Source: DATFPQ01 sp035264765 (GTDB lineage Bacteria > Actinomycetota > Actinomycetes > Actinomycetales > Angustibacteraceae). Taken from it: a stretch of 33,367 bases of DNA. A model generated the notes under the pieces. The model searched no databases and was not told where the DNA came from. It saw only the letters and a program-made list of their open reading frames with translations. Each line of letters begins with the position of its first letter. Position 1 is the stretch's first letter. The position numbers and the translations under genes were made by a program. The DNA is taken from contig DATFPQ010000218.1 in assembly GCA_035264765.1 (NCBI GenBank), positions 1 to 33,367 of the forward strand, in the 5' to 3' direction. Shown here one piece after another: positions 1-7,442 of the stretch.

Positions 1-1
1 C

Positions 2-904
2 AAGGGCAAGACGATCTCGGACGTCCTCAACATGCCGATCGAGGAGGCGGCGGAGTTCTTCTCGGCCGTTCCGGCGATCAGCCGTCACCTCACCACGCTG
101 GTCGAGGTCGGGCTGGGCTACGTCCGGCTCGGCCAGCCGGCCACCACGCTCTCCGGTGGTGAGGCCCAGCGGGTCAAGCTGGCGAGCGAGCTGCAGAAGC
201 GCTCGACCGGACGGACGGTGTACGTCCTGGACGAGCCGACCACCGGACTGCACTTCGAGGACATCCGCAAGCTGCTGCAGGTGCTGCAGGGGCTGGTGGA
301 CAAGGGCAACACCGTGCTGGTGATCGAGCACAACCTCGATGTGATCAAGAGCGCCGACTGGATCGTCGACATGGGGCCCGAGGGCGGGTCCGGTGGTGGG
401 CTCGTGGTCGCGACCGGAACGCCGGAGCAGGTGGCGGCGCACGAGACCAGCCACACCGGCGCCTTCCTGGCTCCCGTCCTGGCCGCGGCCGCGCCGGTTC
501 CGACCGCGCCGGCGGTGACCGTGGCGGCGGCCCGATCCACGACGGCACGAGGGGTGACGGCCAGGTCGACCGCCAAGCCGACCGGGCGGAGCACGGTGAC
601 GTCGGGTGCGAAGGAGACCGCGGCGGGCAAGGGAACGGCGAGCTCGGCGGCGAAGCCCGCGGTGAACGGCGCCACGAAGTCGGCGGCGAAGGGCGCGGCG
701 ACATCGCCGGCGAAGGGGGCAGCCACGTCGGCGGCGAAGGGCACCGCGAACGGCACGGGCAAGAGCACCGCGAACGGCACGGGCAAGGGCACGGCGAAGA
801 GCGGGGCGAAGGGTGCGGCCAAGCCGGCGGGGAAGTCCGCATCGCGCCCCGCGCCCACCGCGCCGTCGAGGCCCGGCGAACGGGCGGTGGCGGCCCGAGG
901 CTGA
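2..904 (+). CDS. uvrA: UvrA excinuclease ABC subunit A, C-terminal 300 residues, with a long Lys/Ala-rich tail
   Basis: This is the 3' end of the DNA-damage recognition ATPase of the UvrABC nucleotide-excision repair complex; the start lies left of the window. Seen: the second ABC cassette with signature LSGGEAQRVKLA (about visible residues 50-61), Walker B VYVLDEPTTGLHFED and the H-loop region VLVIEHNLDVIKSADWIVD, followed by the typical UvrA closing motif HTGAFLAPVL. The usual protein would end about here, but the frame continues for roughly 140 more residues (482-901) of Ala, Lys, Thr, Ser and Gly with AAKG/TAKS-type repeats, like the tail of a bacterial histone-H1-like protein. The tail is basic and presumably disordered; a DNA-binding role is inference. 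uvrC lies 700 bp downstream, as in many actinobacteria. Confidence 0.96.
   Translation, partial: KGKTISDVLNMPIEEAAEFFSAVPAISRHLTTLVEVGLGYVRLGQPATTLSGGEAQRVKLASELQKRSTGRTVYVLDEPTTGLHFEDIRKLLQVLQGLVDKGNTVLVIEHNLDVIKSADWIVDMGPEGGSGGGLVVATGTPEQVAAHETSHTGAFLAPVLAAAAPVPTAPAVTVAAARSTTARGVTARSTAKPTGRSTVTSGAKETAAGKGTASSAAKPAVNGATKSAAKGAATSPAKGAATSAAKGTANGTGKSTANGTGKGTAKSGAKGAAKPAGKSASRPAPTAPSRPGERAVAARG
743..790 (+). repeat. 24-bp tandem duplication inside the uvrA tail
   Basis: Two adjacent 24-bp units (743-766 and 767-790) differ at one base. Each encodes Thr-Ala-Asn-Gly-Thr-Gly-Lys followed by Ser or Gly. It is a recent in-frame expansion and shows that the basic tail grows by short tandem duplication. 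Confidence 0.9.
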
Positions 905-924
905 CCCGCGGCGGGGGAGGGCGT

Positions 925-975
925 TCGTTAAATCTTCCAGTTCCCAGGATTTCTCCAGAAATGGCTGGAAGCGTT
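925..975. other. AT-rich stem-loop between uvrA and the Rieske gene
   Basis: CTTCCAG at 934-940 pairs with CTGGAAG at 965-971, and ATTTC (949-953) pairs with GAAAT (958-962) around a TCCA loop. The island is much richer in A and T than its surroundings. It lies 30 bp after the uvrA stop and about 40 bp before the Rieske start. It could be the uvrA terminator or promoter/leader DNA for the next gene; the sequence does not decide. Confidence 0.4.
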
Positions 976-1010
976 GGGACCTCGTTCGCCCGACGACCCC
1001 TGGAGGTCCC

Positions 1011-1466
1011 GTGAGCCCGATGCCGTCCCCGTCCCGCCGCGCACTGCTGCAGGGCGCCGGCCTCGCCGCCGTCACCGTCGGAGCAGCCGCCGCGTGCGGC
1101 TCCGACGACTCCGAGTCAACCGCCGGGACGACAGCGTCGTCGTCCTCGAGCACCTCGTCCTCATCGGCCGCGGGAGGTGGCACCGAGCTCGCCTCGGTCG
1201 CTGACGTCCCGGTCGGCGGCGGCGTGGTGCTGAAGGACCAGAAGGTTGTGCTCACCCAGCCCACCGCGGGTGAGATCAAGGCCTTCAGCAGCAGGTGCAC
1301 CCACATGGGCTGCGCCGTCGGCGCAGTCAAGGACGGGTTGATCGTCTGCCCGTGCCACGGCAGCAAGTTCGCCATTGCCGACGGCGCCCCCAAGGAGGGC
1401 CCGGCCAAGAAGCCGTTGGAGCCCGCCGAGGTCAAGGTCAGCGGAGGCAAGATCACCCTCGCCTGA
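1011..1466 (+). CDS. Rieske [2Fe-2S] protein, Tat-exported, probable lipoprotein
   Basis: A small 151-residue electron-transfer protein, probably held at the outer face of the membrane. Seen: a twin-arginine signal (SRRALLQG, Arg9-Arg10), a hydrophobic stretch and a lipobox-like GAAAAC ending at Cys29, then a Ser/Thr/Gly-rich linker (about 30-57). The Rieske boxes are CTHMGC (96-101) and CPCHGS (113-118); Cys96, His98, Cys113 and His116 should bind the cluster, with Cys101 and Cys115 as the usual disulfide pair. The GTG at 1011 is chosen because GGAGG lies at 1002-1006; the in-frame ATG at 1020 is the alternative and would keep the whole signal. The protein is too short for a bc1-complex Rieske subunit and its redox partner is unknown. 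Such a gene commonly sits between uvrA and uvrC in actinobacteria. Confidence 0.9.
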   Translation: MSPMPSPSRRALLQGAGLAAVTVGAAAACGSDDSESTAGTTASSSSSTSSSSAAGGGTELASVADVPVGGGVVLKDQKVVLTQPTAGEIKAFSSRCTHMGCAVGAVKDGLIVCPCHGSKFAIADGAPKEGPAKKPLEPAEVKVSGGKITLA

Positions 1467-1480
1467 GGCAGCCGCCCCCT

Positions 1481-1534
1481 CGGCCGGCCGTCCGGTGCAG
1501 ACCCACGTGCGGGTCCGCATCGGACGACCGGCCG
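1481..1534 (+). terminator. Long GC-rich hairpin downstream of the Rieske gene
   Basis: Outer arms 1481-1494 and 1521-1534 pair at 13 of 14 positions, and an inner stem GACCC (1500-1504) / GGGTC (1511-1515) closes on a 6-nt loop. It starts 15 bp after the Rieske stop. It has no U-tract, like many actinobacterial terminators. Confidence 0.6.
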
Positions 1535-1590
1535 CAGCGGGGCCGGGCGCAGTGGCGGGGCGCGACGGCGGGGCCGTCGTGCCGGGCTCG

Positions 1591-1596
1591 TAGGCT
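1591..1596 (+). promoter_or_regulatory. Candidate -10 box for a leaderless uvrC transcript
   Basis: TAGGCT, a good actinobacterial -10 (TANNNT), ends 7 nt before the uvrC GTG at 1604. Transcription would start at or next to the start codon. There is no Shine-Dalgarno sequence before the GTG, which fits a leaderless mRNA. No clear -35 is visible. Confidence 0.5.
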
Positions 1597-1603
1597 GGAC
1601 GCC

Positions 1604-3709
1604 GTGGCCGATCCCTCCACCTACCGCCCCGCACCGGGGGAGATCCCGGTCGAACCGGGCGTCTACCGGTTCCGCGACGCCCACGGCCGCGTCATCTACG
1701 TCGGCAAGGCTAAGAGCCTGCGGTCCCGGCTCTCGTCGTACTTCCAGGACCTGTCCGCCTTGCACCCGCGGACCCAGACGATGGTCACGACGGCCGCCAG
1801 CGTCGAGTGGACCGTGGTCGCCACCGAGGTCGAGGCGCTGCAGCTGGAGTACTCCTGGATCAAGGAGTTCGACCCCCGGTTCAACGTCAAGTACCGCGAC
1901 GACAAGTCCTACCCATACCTCGCGGTCACCATGGGTGACGAGTTCCCGCGGGTGCAGGTCATGCGCGGCGCCAAGCGCAAGGGAACCCGGTACTTCGGGC
2001 CGTACGCGCACGCCTGGGCGATCCGCGAGACCGTCGACCTGCTGCTGCGGGTCTTCCCGGTGCGAACGTGCAGCAACGGCGTGTTCCGCCGGGCCCAGCA
2101 GGTGGGCCGGCCCTGCCTGCTCGGCTACATCGGCAAGTGCTCCGCGCCCTGCGTCGGACGGGTCAGCCCGACCGAGCACCGTCAGCTGGCCGAGGACTTC
2201 TGCGACTTCCTGGCCGGGCAGACCGGCCGCTTCGTCCGCCGGATCGAGGACGAGATGCGGCAGGCCTCCAGCGCGCTGGAGTTCGAGCGGGCGGCGCGGC
2301 TCCGTGACGACCTCGGGGCCCTGAACCGGGCGCTGGAGAAGACCGCGGTCGTCTTCGCCGACGCCACCGACGCGGACGTCTTCGCGCTGGCCGAGGACGA
2401 GCTGGAGGCCGCGGTGCAGGTCTTCCACGTCCGCGGCGGCCGGATTCGCGGCCAGCGCGGCTGGGTGGTCGAGAAGGTCGAGGACGTCGGCACCGGCGAC
2501 CTGGTCGAGCACCTGCTGCAGCAGGTGTACGGCGAGTCGCCCGAGTCCGTGCCGCGCGAGGTCCTCGTGCCGGCCCTGCCTACCGACCACGTCGAGGTCG
2601 CGACCTGGCTGAGCGGCCTGCGGGGCAGCCGCGTCGACCTGCGGGTGCCTCAGCGCGGCGACAAGCGGACCCTGCTGGAGACCGTCGAGCGCAACGCCAA
2701 GCAGGCACTGGCCCTGCACAAGACCCGCCGCGGCGGCGACCTCACCACCCGGTCGCGGGCGCTGAGCGAGCTGCAGGACGCCCTCGAGCTGGGCGAGGCG
2801 CCACTGCGGATCGAGTGCTACGACGTGTCCAACCTGCAGGGCACCGACGTGGTCGCCTCGATGGTCGTCTTCGAGGACGGTCTGCCGCGCAAGTCGGAGT
2901 ACCGCCGCTTCGCCGTCCGTGGGACCCATGGACAGGACGACACGGCCTGGATGCGCGAGGTGCTGCTGCGCCGCTTCCGCCGATACCTGGACGAGCGGGT
3001 CGAGGAGGGGGAGGGCCTCGGCACCCAGCCGGACGGCGTCGACGGCCGGGGTGGGTCCGACCTCGGCCGGGACGGCGGTCCGGACGACGGCCGGGTGGAC
3101 CGCCGGGACGACGGGCACGACGGGGAGGACCGGGACGGCGACCGGGACGACCGGGACGACGGTGACGGCCCGTCCCGGTCCGGCCCGATCGACCCCGAGA
3201 CGGGACGTCCCCGCCGCTTCGCATACCCGCCACAGCTGGTCGTGGTCGACGGCGGCCCCCCGCAGGTTGCCGCCGCCGCCCGCGCGCTCGACGAGCTCGG
3301 CATCGACGACGTGGCGCTCGTCGGCCTGGCCAAGCGGCTCGAGGAGGTGTGGCTGCCAGGGGAGGACCACCCTGTGGTGCTGCCCCGCACCAGCGAGGGC
3401 CTGTACCTGCTGCAGCGGGTCCGTGACGAGGCACACCGCTTCGCCATCAGCTACCACCGGCAGCGGCGGTCGAAGGCGATGACCAGCAGCGCGCTCGACA
3501 CCGTCCCCGGACTAGGGCAGACCAGGCGGACCGCGCTGCTCAAGCACTTTGGCTCGCTGAAGAAGGTGCGAGCGGCCACGGCGGATGAGATCGCCGAGGT
3601 TCCCGGCATCGGCCGCGCTACCGCGCAGGCCGTCGTCGATGCCTTGGCCACGAGCGCGCCTGCCGTGCCCGCGGTGAACGTCACCACCGGCGAGGTGCTG
3701 GACGGGTGA
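1604..3709 (+). CDS. uvrC: UvrC excinuclease ABC subunit C, with an Asp/Arg/Gly-rich insert
   Basis: The dual-incision endonuclease of nucleotide-excision repair, 701 aa. Domains in order: GIY-YIG nuclease (GVYRF...VIYVGKAKSLRSRL, about 19-95), a UvrB-binding UVR helix pair (RRIEDEMRQASSALEFERAA, about 211-245), the RNase H-like nuclease, and tandem helix-hairpin-helix motifs (VPGLGQ and VPGIGR) at the C-terminus. The expected second-nuclease residues are present: Asp407 (YDVSNLQG), Asp549 (VVDGG) and His611 (EAHRFAI). Residues about 467-529 form an unusual stretch of RDDG/DRDG repeats that splits the RNase H-like domain; a variable linker is known here in the family, but this one is long and highly charged. 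The GTG start follows a -10 box directly, with no ribosome-binding site. Confidence 0.97.
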   Translation: MADPSTYRPAPGEIPVEPGVYRFRDAHGRVIYVGKAKSLRSRLSSYFQDLSALHPRTQTMVTTAASVEWTVVATEVEALQLEYSWIKEFDPRFNVKYRDDKSYPYLAVTMGDEFPRVQVMRGAKRKGTRYFGPYAHAWAIRETVDLLLRVFPVRTCSNGVFRRAQQVGRPCLLGYIGKCSAPCVGRVSPTEHRQLAEDFCDFLAGQTGRFVRRIEDEMRQASSALEFERAARLRDDLGALNRALEKTAVVFADATDADVFALAEDELEAAVQVFHVRGGRIRGQRGWVVEKVEDVGTGDLVEHLLQQVYGESPESVPREVLVPALPTDHVEVATWLSGLRGSRVDLRVPQRGDKRTLLETVERNAKQALALHKTRRGGDLTTRSRALSELQDALELGEAPLRIECYDVSNLQGTDVVASMVVFEDGLPRKSEYRRFAVRGTHGQDDTAWMREVLLRRFRRYLDERVEEGEGLGTQPDGVDGRGGSDLGRDGGPDDGRVDRRDDGHDGEDRDGDRDDRDDGDGPSRSGPIDPETGRPRRFAYPPQLVVVDGGPPQVAAAARALDELGIDDVALVGLAKRLEEVWLPGEDHPVVLPRTSEGLYLLQRVRDEAHRFAISYHRQRRSKAMTSSALDTVPGLGQTRRTALLKHFGSLKKVRAATADEIAEVPGIGRATAQAVVDALATSAPAVPAVNVTTGEVLDG

Positions 3710-3726
3710 CCGGGCGGCCCGCTCGC

Positions 3727-3732
3727 TACCCT
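3727..3732 (+). promoter_or_regulatory. Candidate -10 box upstream of rapZ
   Basis: TACCCT lies in the 52-bp gap between uvrC and rapZ and would give a leader of about 23 nt. No convincing -35. Read-through from uvrC is also possible. Confidence 0.3.
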
Positions 3733-3761
3733 TTGCGCTCGATTCGGCGAAGGGGGCTCGA

Positions 3762-4643
3762 GTGACGAAAGAGGCGGCGCCGCCCGTTCCGCAGCTGGTG
3801 CTGGTGACCGGCATGTCCAGTGCCGGCCGCTCGACCGCCGCCGACGTGCTCGAGGACCTCGGCTGGTACGTCGTCGACAACCTCCCCCCGCAGCTGCTCA
3901 CCACCCTGCTGGACCTCAGCACCCGGCCCAAGGACGGCGTGCCCCGCCTGGCCGCCGTGGTGGACGTTCGCAGCCGCACGTTCTTCCGGGCCCTGCGCGA
4001 CTCCGTCACCGAGCTGCGTGAGCGAGGGGTCCGGCCGCGCGTCGTGTTCCTCGACGCCAGCGACGACGTGCTCGTGCGCCGACAGGAGTCGGTGCGGCGG
4101 CCGCACCCCCTCCAGGGCAAGGGCCGCATCCTGGACGGGATCCGCCGCGAGCGGGAGCTGCTGGGCTTCCTGCGGGAGAGCGCCGACCTGCTGGTGGACA
4201 CCTCAGGACTGAACGTGCACCAGCTCAAGGCCAAGATCTCGCAGGCCTTCGACACCGGCGAGGTTCCGCTGCTGCGTGCGACGGTGCTGTCGTTCGGCTT
4301 CAAGTACGGCATCCCGCTCGACGCCGACTTCGTGGTCGACATGCGGTTCCTGCCGAACCCGTTCTGGGTCCCTGAGCTGCGTCCGCAGGCCGGCACCGAC
4401 GCGGCCGTGAGCGACTACGTGCTCGCGCAGGACGGCGCCGAGGTGTTCCTGGACCGGTTCGTCTCGGCGCTGGAGCCGGTGATCGAGGGATACCACCGCG
4501 AGGGCAAGCGCTACGTCACGATCGGGGTCGGGTGCACCGGTGGCAAGCACCGCTCGGTGGCGATGACGCGCGCGCTCGCCCGGCGGCTGGAGGCCCTGGA
4601 CATCCAGGTGAGCACGCTCGACCGTGACCTGGGCCGAGAGTGA
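3762..4643 (+). CDS. rapZ: RapZ-family nucleotide-binding protein
   Basis: A 293-residue P-loop protein. In enteric bacteria RapZ binds small RNAs and a cell-wall precursor to control GlmS; in Gram-positives the protein is known as YvcJ and its target is unclear. Seen: a Walker A-like loop GMSSAGRST (17-25) with Arg in place of Lys, VVDNLPP just after it, VVFLDASDDVLVRRQ as the Walker B region, the conserved SFGFKYG...DMRFLPNPFW block, and the C-terminal GCTGGKHRSV (Cys258-His263). The GTG at 3762 has GAAGGGGG about 6 bp upstream. Its stop shares four bases (GTGA) with the yvcK start, so the two are translationally coupled. Confidence 0.95.
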   Translation: MTKEAAPPVPQLVLVTGMSSAGRSTAADVLEDLGWYVVDNLPPQLLTTLLDLSTRPKDGVPRLAAVVDVRSRTFFRALRDSVTELRERGVRPRVVFLDASDDVLVRRQESVRRPHPLQGKGRILDGIRRERELLGFLRESADLLVDTSGLNVHQLKAKISQAFDTGEVPLLRATVLSFGFKYGIPLDADFVVDMRFLPNPFWVPELRPQAGTDAAVSDYVLAQDGAEVFLDRFVSALEPVIEGYHREGKRYVTIGVGCTGGKHRSVAMTRALARRLEALDIQVSTLDRDLGRE

Positions 4644-5608
4644 GGCGCCCGGCGGTCGTCGCCCTCGGCGGGGGGCACGGGCTGGCGGCGTCCCTGGGAG
4701 CGCTGCGGCACCTGACCGACCGGATCACCGCGGTGGTCACCGTCGCCGACGACGGCGGCTCCAGCGGCCGGCTGCGGCGCGAGCTCGGCGTCCTGCCACC
4801 GGGGGACCTGCGGATGGCGCTGTCCGCCTTGTGCTCGGACGACGAGTGGGGCAGCACCTGGCGCGACCTGCTGCAGCACCGGTTCGCCAGCCAGGGCGAG
4901 CTGCACAACCACGCGGTGGGCAACCTGCTGATCGTCGCGCTGTGGGAGCTGCTTGGCGACAGCGTCCAGGGCCTGGACTGGGTAGGCCGGCTGCTGGGTG
5001 CCAAGGGCCGGGTGCTGCCGATGAGCGCAGTGCCGCTCGACATCGAGGCCACCATCGTCGGCCTCGACCCCGCGGACGGCGGGCGGGAGCAGACCGTGCG
5101 CGGGCAGTCGAGGGTGGCCACGACGCCGGGCCACGTCCGGTCGGTCCGACTGGTCCCGGAGGCGCCGCCGGCCTGCCCGGAGGCGGTGGCCGCGGTGCGC
5201 GCCGCGGACTGGGTGGTGCTCGGCCCGGGGTCGTGGTTCACCTCCGTCATGCCGCATCTCCTGGTGCCGGAGCTGCGCTCCGCGCTGTGCGAGACGCCGG
5301 CCCGCCGCCTGGTGACGCTCAACGTGGGCACCGCCGACCGCGAGACGGGCGGGTACCGGCCCGCCGACCTGCTGGCGGCGCTGAACGCCCACGCACCGGA
5401 CCTGCGCGTCGACGTCGTGCTGGCCGACCCCCAGGGCGCCGACGACCGGCCCTCGCTGCTGCGGGCCTGCACGGCGCTCGGCGCCCAGCTGGTCGTGAGC
5501 CCGGTCGTGTCCTCGCACGACCCGGCGGTTCACGACCCGCTGCGCCTCGCGGCCGCCTACCGCGACGTCCTCGGGCGTCCGCGGACCGGGCCGGTCCCGG
5601 CGTCCTGA
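4640..5608 (+). CDS. yvcK: YvcK / CofD-like gluconeogenesis and cell-shape factor
   Basis: A 322-residue cytoplasmic protein of the CofD/YvcK family. In Bacillus YvcK is needed for growth on gluconeogenic carbon sources, and in mycobacteria the homologue (CuvA) links nutrient status to wall synthesis; homologues bind UDP-sugars. Seen: the N-terminal glycine loop ALGGGHGLAASL (8-19), TVADDGGSSGRLRRELGVLPPGDLR, HNHAVGNLLIVALW and GPGSWFTSVMPHLL, all in family order. Length is normal. It overlaps rapZ by GTGA, and whiA follows after 73 bp, the usual rapZ-yvcK-whiA arrangement. Confidence 0.95.
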   Translation: MRRPAVVALGGGHGLAASLGALRHLTDRITAVVTVADDGGSSGRLRRELGVLPPGDLRMALSALCSDDEWGSTWRDLLQHRFASQGELHNHAVGNLLIVALWELLGDSVQGLDWVGRLLGAKGRVLPMSAVPLDIEATIVGLDPADGGREQTVRGQSRVATTPGHVRSVRLVPEAPPACPEAVAAVRAADWVVLGPGSWFTSVMPHLLVPELRSALCETPARRLVTLNVGTADRETGGYRPADLLAALNAHAPDLRVDVVLADPQGADDRPSLLRACTALGAQLVVSPVVSSHDPAVHDPLRLAAAYRDVLGRPRTGPVPAS

Positions 5609-5613
5609 CCGCC

Positions 5614-5632
5614 GGTGCCCGGCGCCGGCACC
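5614..5632 (+). terminator. Small hairpin after yvcK
   Basis: GGTGCC (5614-5619) pairs with GGCACC (5627-5632) six bases after the yvcK stop. The stem is short and there is no U-tract, so it may be a weak terminator or nothing. Confidence 0.25.
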
Positions 5633-5660
5633 CGCAGCCTCCGGTCTCCTGCGCCCCCTG

Positions 5661-5681
5661 TGCCAGTGGCAGGATGGGCGC
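5661..5681 (+). promoter_or_regulatory. Palindrome and candidate -10 directly before whiA
   Basis: TGCCA-G-TGGCA (5661-5671) is a perfect short palindrome. It overlaps CAGGAT (5670-5675), a possible -10 that ends 6 nt before the ATG and would make the transcript leaderless. GGATGGG in the same bases could instead act as a weak ribosome-binding site. Confidence 0.3.
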
Positions 5682-6662
5682 ATGGCGATGACGGCGATGG
5701 TGAAGGACGAGCTGAGCCGGCTGCCGGTGACGAAGACCTGCGACCGCAAGGCCGAGGTCTCCGCGACCCTGCGGTTCGCCGGCGGCCTGCACATCGTCGC
5801 GGGCCGCATCGTCGTCGAGGCCGAGCTCGACACGGGTCAGGCCGCGCGCCGCCTGCGCCGCGACATCGCCGACGTGTACGGCCACCCCAGCGACGTCGTC
5901 GTGCTGTCGCCCGGTGGGCTCCGCCGCGGCACCCGGTACGTGGTCCGGGTCGTCAAGGACGGTGAGGCGCTGGCCCGCCAGACCGGCCTGATCGACGGCC
6001 GCGGGCGGCCGGTTCGCGGGCTGCCCCCGCAGGTCGTGGCCGGTGCGGTGTGCGACGCGGAGTCGGCCTGGCGTGGCGCCTTTCTGGCGCACGGCTCGCT
6101 GACCGAGCCGGGCCGTTCATCGGCCCTCGAGGTGACCTGCCCAGGACCGGAGGCCGCTCTCGCCCTGGTGGGAGCCGCCCGCCGGCTCGGGATCGCAGCC
6201 AAGGCGCGGGAGGTCCGAGGCGTGGACCGGGTGGTGATCCGGGACGGCGACGCCATCGGGGCGATGCTGACCCGGCTCGGCGCGCACGACGCTCTGATGG
6301 CCTGGGAGGAGCGGCGGATGCGCCGCGAGGTCCGGGCCACCGCCAACCGGCTCGCGAACTTCGACGACGCCAACCTGCGCCGCTCCGCGCGTGCCGCCGT
6401 CGCCGCGGGCTCCCGGGTCGAGCGCGCGCTGCAGATCCTGGGCGACGACGTGCCGGACCATCTGCGCGAGGCCGGTGAGCTGCGCCTGGCGCACAAGCAG
6501 GCCAGCCTTGAGGAGCTGGGCCAGCTCGCCGACCCGCCGATGACCAAGGACGCGGTGGCCGGGCGGATCCGGCGGCTGCTGGCGATGGCCGACAAGCGGG
6601 CTCAGGACGAAGGCGTACCGGGCACGGAGGCCAACCTCACGCCCGAGATGCTCGACGCCTGA
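5682..6662 (+). CDS. whiA: WhiA, sporulation/cell-division regulator
   Basis: A 326-residue DNA-binding protein. In Streptomyces WhiA works with WhiB to switch on sporulation septation genes; other Gram-positives use it in division control. Seen: an N-terminal catalytically dead LAGLIDADG-like region (CDRKAEVSATLRFAGGLH through AWRGAFLAHGSLTEPGRSSALEV, about 20-150), conserved NRLANFDDANLRRS (about 224-237), and a C-terminal helix-turn-helix domain (ASLEELGQLADPPMTKDAVAGRIRR, about 270-295). Length matches the family. Its last 26 bp overlap the end of the oppositely oriented phosphatase gene. Confidence 0.97.
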   Translation: MAMTAMVKDELSRLPVTKTCDRKAEVSATLRFAGGLHIVAGRIVVEAELDTGQAARRLRRDIADVYGHPSDVVVLSPGGLRRGTRYVVRVVKDGEALARQTGLIDGRGRPVRGLPPQVVAGAVCDAESAWRGAFLAHGSLTEPGRSSALEVTCPGPEAALALVGAARRLGIAAKAREVRGVDRVVIRDGDAIGAMLTRLGAHDALMAWEERRMRREVRATANRLANFDDANLRRSARAAVAAGSRVERALQILGDDVPDHLREAGELRLAHKQASLEELGQLADPPMTKDAVAGRIRRLLAMADKRAQDEGVPGTEANLTPEMLDA

Positions 6663-7320
6663 CCCCGCCGCCGGGCGGCCGCACGAGGGCCCGGCCCAGA
6701 AGCGGCGCCGCGACGAGGACGGCGGTGAGGGCGAGCGCGCCGGCGAGCAGCCACCCGGCGACCACGTCGGTGGGCCAGTGCACCCCGAGGTACACGCGGG
6801 TGAGCCCAACAGCCGCCGCCCAGGTGAGCGCGGCCACGACCGCGGTCATCCGGGCCATGCCGTAGCAGCGGCGGACGACGGCCGTGCACACCAGTGCGGC
6901 CACCAGTGCCGACGTCGTCGCGTGCCCCGAGGGCAGGGCTGCGCCGCCGGCGTGCCAGGCCCAGTCCGCGACCGGAGGTCGTGGCCGCCCGACCCAAGTG
7001 GCGAGCGCCAGCCGGACCAGCTGTCCGAGGGCCAGCGCCGTCGCTGCGGCTGCCGCGCCGAGCAGCCAGCGGTCCCGGCCGGCGGCGACGGCTCCGGCCG
7101 CGGCGGCGGTCAGGTACGCGATGGGCCCGCTGCCGGTCGTCGTCACGACGATCGCCGCGTCGGTGAGGACGCCGCCGCGGTGGGCGAGCGCCCAGCGGTG
7201 GACGGCCACGTCAACGGCGTAGGGGAGGCCGTGCCGAGCGAGCACCCCGGCCACCAGCGCCACCAGGGCTGCGGTCACGCTCACCAGCACGACGGCGACA
7301 AGCGTTCCCTTGGGAGACAT
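6637..7320 (-). CDS. PAP2-family membrane phosphatase
   Basis: A 227-residue integral membrane phosphatase of the type-2 phosphatidic acid phosphatase family, likely acting on a lipid phosphate or pyrophosphate at the outer membrane face. Seen: about five or six hydrophobic segments (first at 7-27), PSGH (130-133, His133) and TRVYLGVHWPTD (Arg175, His181, Asp185), matching motifs 2 and 3. Motif 1 is degenerate: GRPRPP (111-116) is there, but the Lys expected seven residues before Arg114 is Ala107, with Arg103 the nearest basic residue. The ATG at 7320 is chosen for AGGAGG 12 nt upstream and because the hydrophobic part begins there; an in-frame ATG at 7389 has no ribosome-binding site. It sits between whiA and gap, usually neighbours in actinobacteria, so it looks inserted. 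Confidence 0.85.
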   Translation of the reverse strand: MSPKGTLVAVVLVSVTAALVALVAGVLARHGLPYAVDVAVHRWALAHRGGVLTDAAIVVTTTGSGPIAYLTAAAAGAVAAGRDRWLLGAAAAATALALGQLVRLALATWVGRPRPPVADWAWHAGGAALPSGHATTSALVAALVCTAVVRRCYGMARMTAVVAALTWAAAVGLTRVYLGVHWPTDVVAGWLLAGALALTAVLVAAPLLGRALVRPPGGGVRRRASRA

Positions 7321-7393
7321 GGCCGAACGGAGCCTCCTGGTGGGACCGGGCACGGCCGACAGCCTGACAGCCGGAGGCTGAGCGGGCATCAGA

Positions 7394-7418
7394 CCCGGTC
7401 AGGGACGCCCTGACCGGG
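7394..7418. promoter_or_regulatory. Perfect 25-bp inverted repeat between the phosphatase gene and gap
   Basis: The arms CCCGGTCAGGG (7394-7404) and CCCTGACCGGG (7408-7418) are exactly complementary around ACG. The repeat lies in the divergent 246-bp region between the phosphatase start and gap, where no transcript should end. A dimeric-regulator operator is therefore more likely than a terminator. Confidence 0.55.
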
Positions 7419-7442
7419 CGCCGGTACCGCCCGCTGAGACCG

